A stretch of DNA of 64,000 nucleotides from Methanocorpusculum sp. GTDB taxonomy: Archaea > Halobacteriota > Methanomicrobia > Methanomicrobiales > Methanocorpusculaceae. The translations under genes and the position numbers were made by a program. Of this stretch, positions 25,091-32,439 are shown in pieces. The notes beneath the pieces are model-generated. The model did no database searches, was not told where the DNA came from, and saw only the letters and a program-made list of their open reading frames with translations. Position 1 is the first letter of the stretch; each line of letters starts with the position of its first letter. The stretch lies in assembly GCA_017408885.1 (NCBI GenBank), contig JAFQTT010000001.1, forward strand, positions 1 to 64,000, given 5' to 3'.

Positions 25091-26746
25091 ATGAAACTTT
25101 GCCGCATACTGCTTCTGACAATTATCCTATGCCTTACGGCATCACCCGTCTCAGCATACACAATTACCGAGTTCTGCGCAGACGGATATGCAGAAGGAGA
25201 TGGAGACGAGTACTTCATACTTGAAGGCAAAGGAAGTCTTTCCTCATGGAGTGTTACAGACGGAGAGGGAACAGTATCTTTTGGAAGCGGGAGCGGAAGA
25301 ACTGTTGTTGCTCGAAGCGGGGAACTGTATTACCAGATTCACAACTCATATCCAGATCTTGAGATTATAGACAGCACCCCAAAAGTACCGAATGCAAAGG
25401 TCTCCAAAAAGTTTCAGATGGCAAACACCGAAGACAGTCTGACACTGCTTCGAAATGGTGTTGCAGTCCAAACTGTTTCATGGCCGGATGATGTTGCAAA
25501 AGGAAACGGCAGAGTTCATCGTTTCGAAAATGGTCTGTGGGATTCAAGAGTGTTCAAAATAGGACAGTCAGACTTCGAACCCGAAACATTCACAGCAGAT
25601 AAAGTCACCCTCTTTGTTTCTCCGGACTGTTCTCACGAAGTAATCTCTGGTGTCATAAACGAAGCTGAAGATAAAATACTCATTTCAATGTACGAGTTCA
25701 CAAGCGCATCTCTTGCAGAAAATCTTGCTGATGCAGAAAAACGCGGAGTAGATGTTACAATACTCCTGGAGGGAGGGCCTGTCGGCGGAATTTCCAAAGA
25801 TGAAAAAGGTGTTCTAAATTATCTAAGCAGAGCCGGAGCTGAGATTTACACAATCAAAAGCGAGGGAAAACTTCCAGCGAGGTATCGGTACCTGCATACC
25901 AAGTATCTTGTCGCAGACGGTGGAGTAACAGTTGTCCTTTCCGAGAACTTCAAAGACTCAGGAGTGCCAAAATCAGGCTTCGGAAATCGCGGGTGGGGTG
26001 CGGCAGTTGAAGATAGAGAGGTTGCCAAATACTTCACAGAAGTATTCATGGACGACTTGGCAGGATATGATATCTATTCATGGATTTTAGGAACCGAAGA
26101 ACTTCCAGACACCAGCGAGCCTGAAAAGGCAGTCAGGGTTTTCAAACCGAAAACAGTTACCAACTGCGAGGTAACTCCAGTCATTTCACCTGATATAAGT
26201 TATCTAATCGGAGACGCTCTGGACAATGCAAAGTTTTCAATAGATATTCAGCAGGCATATATTTCACATTACACAGACTCCAAAAATCCATGGCTTGCAT
26301 CAGCCATCCGCGCTGCAGAAGAAGGTGCAGAGGTTCGCATACAGCTTGACGGAATGTATTACAACACTGATTCAGAAGCAGACAATGATGAGATTGCAGC
26401 AGACGTAAACAAAAAAGGGCTCAGGAACCTTCAGGCCAAAATCCTAACTGACAGAGACGGAATCCTAAAACTCCACAACAAGGGGTTCATCATCGATGAG
26501 GAACTCGTTCTCATATCTTCGATTAACTGGAACTACAACAGCCCTACAAATAACCGTGAGGCAGGGCTTCTTCTCGAAAGCAAAGAGGCGGCTGAATACT
26601 ACACACGTGTATTTAACTATGACTGGGAGGGAGTTGTCTTAGACAATCCGGCATCGGCAGCCGTTGGTTTTGACATACGCTTCATTCTGGCAGCGGTTGT
26701 CATAGCAGGGCTTATTGGGCTGTATATTTGGAGAAGAAGGCACTAA
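25091..26746 (+). CDS. Exported phospholipase-D-like protein with lamin-tail-like domain
   Basis: About 551 residues from ATG 25091 (MKLCRILLLTIILCLTASPV, a signal peptide); an upstream ATG at 25064 adds nine basic residues. Residues about 25-150 (YTITEFCADGYAEGDGDEYF, WSVTDGEGTVSF) resemble a lamin-tail/LTD domain. Two PLD half-sites follow with HTKYLVADGG and HNKGFIIDEE (HxK). The C-terminal RFILAAVVIAGLIGLYIWRR is a membrane anchor. A cell-surface nuclease or phosphodiesterase is likely; substrate unknown. Confidence 0.8.
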   Translation: MKLCRILLLTIILCLTASPVSAYTITEFCADGYAEGDGDEYFILEGKGSLSSWSVTDGEGTVSFGSGSGRTVVARSGELYYQIHNSYPDLEIIDSTPKVPNAKVSKKFQMANTEDSLTLLRNGVAVQTVSWPDDVAKGNGRVHRFENGLWDSRVFKIGQSDFEPETFTADKVTLFVSPDCSHEVISGVINEAEDKILISMYEFTSASLAENLADAEKRGVDVTILLEGGPVGGISKDEKGVLNYLSRAGAEIYTIKSEGKLPARYRYLHTKYLVADGGVTVVLSENFKDSGVPKSGFGNRGWGAAVEDREVAKYFTEVFMDDLAGYDIYSWILGTEELPDTSEPEKAVRVFKPKTVTNCEVTPVISPDISYLIGDALDNAKFSIDIQQAYISHYTDSKNPWLASAIRAAEEGAEVRIQLDGMYYNTDSEADNDEIAADVNKKGLRNLQAKILTDRDGILKLHNKGFIIDEELVLISSINWNYNSPTNNREAGLLLESKEAAEYYTRVFNYDWEGVVLDNPASAAVGFDIRFILAAVVIAGLIGLYIWRRRH

Positions 26747-26751
26747 AAATA

Positions 26752-26767
26752 GAGGATTTCTAACAAC
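26752..26767 (+). repeat. GAGGATTTCTAACAAC motif, copy 3
   Basis: Exact third copy, 5 bp after the stop of the PLD gene and about 45 bp before inverted-repeat element B. Confidence 0.7.
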
Positions 26768-26810
26768 CCCTATTTTTCAAAAAATTATCATGAACACTTA
26801 TTTGAACAGA

Positions 26811-26958
26811 AGATATCTCCACCGCGAGCCGCTCCGCGCCGAAGTCGCGGCTCCGCACCCCAAATAATAGAAAAGTAAAAAGAATTCCAAATCTTATTTC
26901 TGAAAAAGGGGGTGCGGGGCGGCGACTCCGGCGCGGAGCCGCCCGCGGTGGAAATATC
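26811..26958. repeat. GC-rich inverted-repeat element B (intact)
   Basis: The left arm 26811-26862 and right arm 26909-26958 are imperfect reverse complements of about 50 bp (CCACCGCGAGCCGCTCCGCG against CGGCGCGGAGCCGCCCGCGG), with an AT-rich loop of about 45 bp. The right arm is almost exactly the reverse complement of the left arm of element A, so A and B are the same element. There is no coding capacity; MITE-like or RNA-hairpin character is inferred. Confidence 0.75.
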
Positions 26959-27073
26959 CCCATGTCATTTTAGAATAATACCAACTTCTTTTCAATAATG
27001 TTGTGAAACACATTTGCAAATATGTAGAAAAACCGATTAAAACACCCACATATCACTACAACATTATATTTTC

Positions 27074-27208
27074 GCGAAAGTGCGTTTTAGATTTCAAGCA
27101 TCCAAAATAAAATCCTGAAACAAACCAAATCAATCAAATAACACACCAATAACCAACCAAAACAAACACAAAAACGCACACCAAAAGACACACAAAGGGC
27201 ACTTTCGC
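27074..27208. repeat. Inverted repeat flanking a G-poor tract
   Basis: GCGAAAGTGC at 27074-27083 is the reverse complement of GCACTTTCGC at 27199-27208. The 115 bp between them are almost devoid of G on the plus strand after about 27115 (runs such as CAAACCAAATCAATCAAATA). The function is unknown. Confidence 0.5.
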
Positions 27209-27253
27209 ACCGCGCGGTCAGGGGTTTATATACCCCAACATCGAATTATATTT

Positions 27254-27355
27254 TGTAACACCCCAAAGAAGCGAGAGTCTCTAACAGTGCCCTGGCGTTT
27301 TGGCACATTACGAACCCGCTTCCAAAACCCCTGATTATGTTACACCTTCTTTTTT
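27254..27355 (+). ncRNA. Candidate structured RNA
   Basis: A TATA-like TTTATATA (27225-27232) lies about 25 bp before a nested fold: TGTAACA (27254-27260) pairs with TGTTACA (27338-27344), GAAGCG (27268-27273) with CGCTTC (27317-27322), and GTGCC (27287-27291) with GGCAC (27302-27306). A T-run closes it at 27350-27355. A second inverted repeat, TCAGGGGTTT/AAACCCCTGA (27218-27227/27325-27334), overlaps the promoter. It matches no RNA family I recognise; the ACA near the 3' end is not at the usual H/ACA spacing. The pairings could also be read on the minus strand as the 3' region of the flavodoxin gene. Confidence 0.45.
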
Positions 27356-27394
27356 AGATTTAAAATTCCAACGAGATACTCATCACAGAGAGAG

Positions 27395-27898
27395 CTATTC
27401 TTTTACCTCATTCCCCTTCACCCAGGAGATAACAGGTTCAAGATTTGCCTGCGACACATAACTTCCGCCGATGCGAAGTGTATCTGCCAAATCCCAGACA
27501 GCTGCAGTCTTGTTTTCCTGGCGTTCAAGGTTCTGGGCAATCATTGAGAGAATCTTTCGCTTGAAATATCCAAGCTTCTTTGGCTCAACCCCGCCCTGAA
27601 GATAAAACAGCGGGCAGGAGAGTTTATTCAGCTTCAAAAGCTCAGCAGTCACATCAGGATGCGGATAAACAATACCAACCGCCGCCACAGCTTCGACAAT
27701 GAAACGCTTTTCAGCAACTGGAAGGCCGGTGATTTTTCCACCGCACACCCAGCCGAGGAAGAAGATTTCTGTGCCGCGCGGGATTTTACTTACTGCCTGT
27801 ACCATTGGAAGAGCCGGAAGTCCCACAGCTTCAGAAAGCATCTCTGCATACTGCTTGGTAAAGCCAGTATTCGACTCGTAGACAATGCATTCCATCAT
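27395..27898 (-). CDS. Flavodoxin-like protein
   Basis: 167 residues. ECIVYESNTGFTKQYAEML at the N-terminus is the FMN phosphate-binding loop region of flavodoxins (T/S-x-T-G-x-T pattern), followed by IFFLGWVCGGKITG. It is probably an FMN electron carrier or flavodoxin-domain protein of unknown partner. It overlaps the end of the malate dehydrogenase gene by 4 bp and is co-transcribed with it. Confidence 0.75.
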   Translation of the reverse strand: MMECIVYESNTGFTKQYAEMLSEAVGLPALPMVQAVSKIPRGTEIFFLGWVCGGKITGLPVAEKRFIVEAVAAVGIVYPHPDVTAELLKLNKLSCPLFYLQGGVEPKKLGYFKRKILSMIAQNLERQENKTAAVWDLADTLRIGGSYVSQANLEPVISWVKGNEVKE

Positions 27899-28851
27899 GC
27901 AGACTCCCTGTCAAGAACTTCGAACACTTCATCTGTGATGTCTTTGATAATCTTTACCGAGCGCGCAAAGGCTTCAAGCTCAGAATCAGACATCTTAACT
28001 CCAATCGGGAATACGCCGTTTCTGGTAATTCTTGCAGGAACTCCAATACACACACCATCATAGCAGAACTTCTCGCGGCAAAGATTTGATGAAACAGTCA
28101 GCAGACGGTTTTCATCCTCTACAATTGTTCGGATTAAAGATGCAATTGCATCACCCGGGCCGTAGACTGTTGCGCCCTTCGATTTGATGATGTAAGAACC
28201 ACTGTTTTTCACGCGGTCGATTAAACCCTCGCGGTCAATGCTTCCTGCATCCATCAGGTTGTCGAGAGAGACACCTCCGACAGTAGTTGCAGACCACATA
28301 GGAACCATAGAGTCACCATGTTCTCCAACAATTCTTGTGTGGACTTCACTCACATGAACATTAAAGAACTCCGCAAGGCAGGCTTTAAGGCGCATAGAAT
28401 CAAGATGAGTTCCAAGACCGAAAACCTGGTTTGCCATCATGCGCGAATATTTGAGGGCAACAGTTGTCATGATGTCAACAGGGTTGGTAACTACAAGAAG
28501 AAGAGACTGAGGCGCCATTCTGCCAACCATCTCTGCATAGACTTTAACAATCCTGGCATTCTCAAGAGCCAGATCCAAACGCGTCTGGTCAGCTTTTCTT
28601 GGAATACCTGACGTTAGAACAACAATATCAGAACCTTTGAGATCTTTTGGATCGGTACCGAATGTAACAACAGTGTTTGTACCGCGCGCAGCAAAAGAGT
28701 CCATCATATCATGGGCGAGACCATCTAAGAACTGCTCATTTCCGGGACGGCCGAAAAGACACATCTCCTTTACGTGAGGAAACTGAGACACTGCATGCGC
28801 CACGTATGAACCAACCTGTCCGGTAGCTCCAATAATTGTTACTTTTGCCAT
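27895..28851 (-). CDS. mdh: Malate dehydrogenase (lactate/malate family)
   Basis: 318 residues. N-terminal VTIIGATGQVGSYVAHAV (NAD(P) binding), SGIPRKADQTRLDL (mobile loop with substrate arginine), VVTNPVDIMTTVAL and the catalytic IVGEHGDSMVPMWS (His). The GATG variant of the dinucleotide motif is typical of archaeal malate dehydrogenases. It interconverts malate and oxaloacetate in the incomplete reductive citrate pathway of methanogens. The SRP RNA lies upstream on the same strand. Confidence 0.9.
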   Translation of the reverse strand: MAKVTIIGATGQVGSYVAHAVSQFPHVKEMCLFGRPGNEQFLDGLAHDMMDSFAARGTNTVVTFGTDPKDLKGSDIVVLTSGIPRKADQTRLDLALENARIVKVYAEMVGRMAPQSLLLVVTNPVDIMTTVALKYSRMMANQVFGLGTHLDSMRLKACLAEFFNVHVSEVHTRIVGEHGDSMVPMWSATTVGGVSLDNLMDAGSIDREGLIDRVKNSGSYIIKSKGATVYGPGDAIASLIRTIVEDENRLLTVSSNLCREKFCYDGVCIGVPARITRNGVFPIGVKMSDSELEAFARSVKIIKDITDEVFEVLDRESA

Positions 28852-28896
28852 AAAACCCTCAAAATCAAAAGGGACGTGTTATCGGTTGAAGACACA

Positions 28897-29178
28897 TATC
28901 CAGTCTCTTCGACAGAGCCAGACTCCGCCCCGCAACCCTGCGGGCGCCATGCGTTCACAGTAGGTCTGCTCCCTTCCGGGCCTGAACCGGTGCCCACGAC
29001 AATGAGAGGATGCATCCCTCCGGATACACCACAGACATCCGCTGACCTCGCAGGACAAGGTATCAACATCGGAAACTCTGCCGCCTCAAAAGGACTGCCG
29101 AATCCGCCCTCAAACTTCGTCCTCTGCGTATTGACAATTTCAGATTACAGGTGACGCCAAACCACCCGGACTAGTCCC
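28897..29178 (-). ncRNA. ffs: Signal recognition particle 7S RNA
   Basis: Read on the minus strand the 5' domain has CCGGGTGGTTTGGCGTCACC, the archaeal Alu-domain signature. The S domain has GGTTCAGGCCCGGAAGGGAG followed by CAGAC, the universal helix 8 with its GGAA tetraloop. The 5' CTAGTC near 29171-29176 can pair with GACTGG near 28899-28904 to form the closing helix, giving about 282 nt, normal for archaea. Ends are approximate (within about 5-10 nt). Confidence 0.93.
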
Positions 29179-29244
29179 ATATATTAATCGCGTTCTCGGG
29201 ATAAAATGATGTTGGATTGAGAAGCAGAAAAATCATAAAAAGAT

Positions 29245-29315
29245 GGGCCTGGAGGGGTTCGAACCCACGACCACCCGGTTATGAGCCGGGCGCTCCACCA
29301 CTAAGCTACGGGCCC
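29245..29315 (-). tRNA. tRNA with CAU anticodon (probable tRNA-Ile2 or Met)
   Basis: The minus strand folds as a tRNA: acceptor GGGCCCG, D arm GCTTAGTGGTGGAGC, anticodon stem-loop CCCGG CTCATAA CCGGG (CAU), T arm with TTCGAAC, and 3' CAGGCCC. The GGGCCCGTAGCTTAG start and GGCTCATAACC loop resemble archaeal tRNA-Ile2, whose C34 is modified to agmatidine by TiaS, more than initiator or elongator tRNA-Met. Two non-Watson-Crick positions are visible (C6 with A67 and a T-T in the T stem). No CCA is encoded. Confidence 0.88.
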
Positions 29316-29483
29316 TCTAAAATTACGGAAAGAAGAGACAGGGATAAATCCCTTTCTCGAAAATTTGTTCCCTTGCAGAAGAACACATATTATTTGCGTC
29401 GAGAGTAGATAAAGGTGATGCATATCAAAGATGATACCCCCCTAACAATTTTAAGAATTTAAGAAAACAAAAAGAAAAGTTAC

Positions 29484-29555
29484 GCCGCCATCAGGACTCG
29501 AACCTGAGACATTCTGGTTAACAGCCAGACACTCTACCAACTGAGTTATGGCGGC
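29484..29555 (-). tRNA. tRNA-Asn (GUU)
   Basis: A complete cloverleaf of 72 nt on the minus strand: acceptor GCCGCCA/TGGCGGC, D arm ACTCAGTTGGTAGAGT, anticodon stem-loop TCTGG CTGTTAA CCAGA (GUU), T arm CTCAGGTTCGAGTCCTGA. All stems pair well. No CCA tail is encoded. Confidence 0.95.
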
Positions 29556-29632
29556 ACAAGTGTGTTGCTTAATTAGATGGCACTTAGATTGTATTAAATA
29601 TTCCGATTCATCATTTCTAAAAAATAAGAATA

Positions 29633-29914
29633 TTAGAAGCGGAGAGTCTGAAGTTTGCTGATAAGGCCGTCAAGATCCTCATTGAAGTGCTTCAGCATCT
29701 CATCCGCGCGCGAAGTGGCAACAGCCCCCGCAGGAGTTGCTTTGATGTACTGCATCTGTTCCAGGACACGAAGAGAGTACCTTACGCGATGCTGGGACAG
29801 TCCAAGTTCTTCTGTGAGTTTCATAATCCCTATTGGACCCATAGATGATACAACACGCATCACCGATAGATGACGCTCTAAAAGATCAACCTCTCCTAAA
29901 ATTTTATCAAGCAT
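29633..29914 (-). CDS. Winged-helix transcription regulator-like protein
   Basis: 93 residues. The core GPIGIMKLTEELGLSQHRVRYSLRVLEQMQYIKATPAGAVAT reads as a winged helix-turn-helix with a recognition helix at LSQHRVRYSLRVLEQ and a short wing. Its start overlaps the end of the upstream membrane-protein gene by 8 bp. It is a common archaeal family of DNA-binding proteins of unknown target. Confidence 0.75.
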   Translation of the reverse strand: MLDKILGEVDLLERHLSVMRVVSSMGPIGIMKLTEELGLSQHRVRYSLRVLEQMQYIKATPAGAVATSRADEMLKHFNEDLDGLISKLQTLRF

Positions 29915-30278
29915 TTTTTTCCTCCTCTTCGCGTCTCTTTTCCTCCTCTATCTCTTCGCGGAGTTCAGCCTCAAGCTCAGCCCTGATACGCGCACGCTCA
30001 GCCTCACGTTCTGCGCGAATCTGCGCCATGCGCTCTTCCTTAGTGGTTCCATGAATTGCAAGCCATGCTTTGGTTGAACGATATTTTCTGATGAAGAGAA
30101 TTAAGGTTACAACAGCAACTATGATACTGCCGACAACAATAGGAATCTTCGGTTCCCATGTGTTTGGAGCAATGATTCCAAGAGCAACAGCCAAGGCTAT
30201 TGCAAAGATAAGAATGTTTAGGTAAATGACATTTACCGTAAACATTCCCTTAAACTGTTCCCGTTCTTTGTCATCCAT
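29907..30278 (-). CDS. Small membrane protein with charged coiled-coil tail
   Basis: 123 residues. Two membrane spans (about residues 13-33 and 43-63) are followed by a tail from about residue 75 made almost only of Arg, Glu, Ala and Lys (REAERARIRAELEAELREEI), a clear coiled coil or single alpha helix. It is coupled to the winged-helix gene downstream, so it may be a membrane partner or sensor for that regulator. I do not recognise the family. Confidence 0.65.
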   Translation of the reverse strand: MDDKEREQFKGMFTVNVIYLNILIFAIALAVALGIIAPNTWEPKIPIVVGSIIVAVVTLILFIRKYRSTKAWLAIHGTTKEERMAQIRAEREAERARIRAELEAELREEIEEEKRREEEEKNA

Positions 30279-30342
30279 GTTGTTATATCTAAATCTGCGC
30301 CGCAGAGATAAAAACTACATGTCTTGAGAGCACCAATACTGT

Positions 30343-31485
30343 ATGAATATGGCAGAAATTTCCGCAGTACTGAAAGAGAAAAACTGTGACGCCTATGTAA
30401 TATACGATACTTCCGATAACGAAGATATGCGATATTTAAGCGGATTTCTAGCAACAGACCCGTTTATTTACGTTTACAAAAAAGACGGAGGAGAGTTTTT
30501 GATCGTTTCTTCGATGGAAGAACTCCGTGCGCGCCGCGAGTCACCATGCAGCATTGTAACACGCAACGCAGCAGGGTTTGCCGAATTCCTAAAAGAAACA
30601 GGAGATGCAGATGCGGCATACGCAAAGATGATTTCAGAATTCTGCGGAAACCGCCTGCTTGTGCCGTACTCGATGCCAGTCGGCTTTGCCCGTGCTCTGG
30701 AAAAGATAAACGAGATTTCTGTTGACACAGACACAGTACTCTCCATGCGGGCAAAAAAGACTGCAGATGAGATTGAAAAAATCCGTGCTGTCCAGAAAAA
30801 GAATGAGCGCGGAGTCTCACTCGCAGTAGATGCAGTACGAAAAGCCGATGTCGCAGAAGACGGAGGGCTTTTCTTAGAAGACGAACCATTAACATCAGAG
30901 AAACTGCGCGCAATCATGCACGAAGCATTCTTCCGCATGGGACTGGATGATAAAGACACAATCGCATCGTGCGGAGCAGACACTGCGCTGCCGCACGCAA
31001 AAGGAGAAGGACAACTGTTTGCCAACCAGCCAATCGTCCTAGATGTCTTCCCGCGCGACATAGAAACCGGATACTTTGCAGACATGACGCGCACAATTTC
31101 GAAAGGAAAGCCAAGTGACGAGATCTGCCGCATGTACGAAGTAGTTCACGAGGCAAAAGAGCTTGCAGTATCCCTTATCAGAGCAGGAGTTTCGGGTGCA
31201 GAAGTACATAATGCAGCAGCTGATTACTTCACAAAAGAAGGATATGTAACAGCCGGCACATCAGGATTTATTCACAGCTTAGGACACGGCGTAGGCCTTG
31301 CAATTCACGAAAGTCCGTCACTTTCTGTGCGCGGCGGAGTTCTCGAAGAGGGAAATGTTGTAACTGTAGAGCCCGGACTTTATTACCCAGGCATCGGAGG
31401 AGTCAGACTCGAGGATATGGGAGTTGTAACTGAAGACGGATTTGATAGATTTACTACCTTTGAAGAGGAATTAATAGTAGTATGA
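30343..31485 (+). CDS. M24 family aminopeptidase (Xaa-Pro type)
   Basis: 380 residues: a creatinase-like N-terminal domain (about 1-140) and a pita-bread catalytic domain. Metal ligands are visible: VLDVFPRD and FADMTRT (two Asp), SLGHGVGLAIHE (His), VTVEPGLYYP (Glu) and VRLEDMGVV (Glu). It likely removes N-terminal residues before proline. It overlaps the map start by 4 bp, so two M24 peptidases are coupled. Confidence 0.88.
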   Translation: MNMAEISAVLKEKNCDAYVIYDTSDNEDMRYLSGFLATDPFIYVYKKDGGEFLIVSSMEELRARRESPCSIVTRNAAGFAEFLKETGDADAAYAKMISEFCGNRLLVPYSMPVGFARALEKINEISVDTDTVLSMRAKKTADEIEKIRAVQKKNERGVSLAVDAVRKADVAEDGGLFLEDEPLTSEKLRAIMHEAFFRMGLDDKDTIASCGADTALPHAKGEGQLFANQPIVLDVFPRDIETGYFADMTRTISKGKPSDEICRMYEVVHEAKELAVSLIRAGVSGAEVHNAAADYFTKEGYVTAGTSGFIHSLGHGVGLAIHESPSLSVRGGVLEEGNVVTVEPGLYYPGIGGVRLEDMGVVTEDGFDRFTTFEEELIVV

Positions 31486-32357
31486 ACGATACAGAGCTTG
31501 ACTGTTATCTGGAAGCCGGCAGAATAGCCAAAGCCGTCCTCCACTCCTGTGCTGCTGAGATTAAGCCGGGAGTTCTCCACGCCGATATCTTCGATATGGT
31601 TTTAGATAAAATCGAGGCAGCAGGAATACACCCATCCTTCCCGCCAAACATCTCCATTAACGAATGTGCTGCACACGACACCCCGTCACCCATCGATGAG
31701 CGCGTATTTGCAGAAGGAGATCTCGTAAAGCTCGATATAGGAACCCACGTTGACGGATACATCGCAGACACAGCAGTATCAGTAAATCTCGGAGACCACG
31801 ACAAGCTCTGTGAGGCATCACAGAAAGCACTTGAAGCGGCAATCAGCGTCGTAAAACCGGAGCTTGTTGTATCTGAGATTGGAAAGGTTGTAGAAGAAAC
31901 AATCACCTCTTACGGATACAAGCCGATTGTAAACTTAACAGGACACGGCCTTGGACGCTACAACGTCCACTATGGAATTTCCATTCCAAACACAGGAGCA
32001 TTTGGAACAGGAGTTCTTCGCGAAGGAAGTGTAATAGCTATCGAGCCATTCGCAACAACCGGCTCCGGCTCTGTTCACGAAGCAGCACGCGCTGAGATTT
32101 ACCAGGTCGTAGGAGATGCCCCTGTGCGCTCCCCGACCGGACGTAAAATCCTCAAAAAAGCAGATGAGATGTACGGCATGCCGTTCTCCCGCAGATGGCT
32201 TGGAATCCCGAAGGCAGAACTTGCAATCCCGATGCTTTTAAAGCAGGGAAATCTCTACGATTACCATGTCTTATCAGATGTTGCAGGAAGCTTTGTTTCA
32301 CAGTTCGAACACACAGTAATCGTCACTGAAGACGAACCAATCATCACCACCCTCTAA
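31482..32357 (+). CDS. map: Methionine aminopeptidase, type II
   Basis: 291 residues, typical of the archaeal type II enzyme. Motifs: NISINECAAHDTPSP (substrate His), VKLDIGTHVDGYIADTA (two Asp ligands), LTGHGLGRYNVHYG (His ligand), AIEPFATTGSG (Glu) and the final FEHTVIV (Glu). It removes the initiator methionine from new proteins. It is followed by a T-run at 32362-32368. Confidence 0.95.
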   Translation: MNDTELDCYLEAGRIAKAVLHSCAAEIKPGVLHADIFDMVLDKIEAAGIHPSFPPNISINECAAHDTPSPIDERVFAEGDLVKLDIGTHVDGYIADTAVSVNLGDHDKLCEASQKALEAAISVVKPELVVSEIGKVVEETITSYGYKPIVNLTGHGLGRYNVHYGISIPNTGAFGTGVLREGSVIAIEPFATTGSGSVHEAARAEIYQVVGDAPVRSPTGRKILKKADEMYGMPFSRRWLGIPKAELAIPMLLKQGNLYDYHVLSDVAGSFVSQFEHTVIVTEDEPIITTL

Positions 32358-32361
32358 ATAC

Positions 32362-32368
32362 TTTTTTT
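32362..32368 (+). terminator. Oligo-T terminator after map
   Basis: A run of seven T directly after the stop codon region of map, as expected for archaeal intrinsic termination. Confidence 0.55.
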
Positions 32369-32439
32369 GCCGCTGAAAGCAGTTTGGTACCACAAGACAT
32401 CCACTCCGTTTAATACCTTAGAAAGCCAATGATTTTCAT

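Larger units (their letters stand above)
26747..27394. other. Gene-free stretch with repeats and a candidate RNA
   Basis: About 650 bp. In order: the 16-base motif (26752), inverted-repeat element B (26811-26958), an AT-rich part with nothing recognisable (26970-27070), a G-poor plus strand bounded by a 10-bp inverted repeat (27074-27208), and the candidate structured RNA (27254-27355). Confidence 0.55.

Noticed and set aside
27000-27360. Replication origin
   Set aside because: There is AT-rich DNA and an inverted repeat, but no Orc1/Cdc6 gene nearby and no recognisable set of ORB motifs.
28876-29154. 92-residue open frame in the SRP RNA region
   Set aside because: It lies wholly within the SRP RNA gene on the opposite strand.
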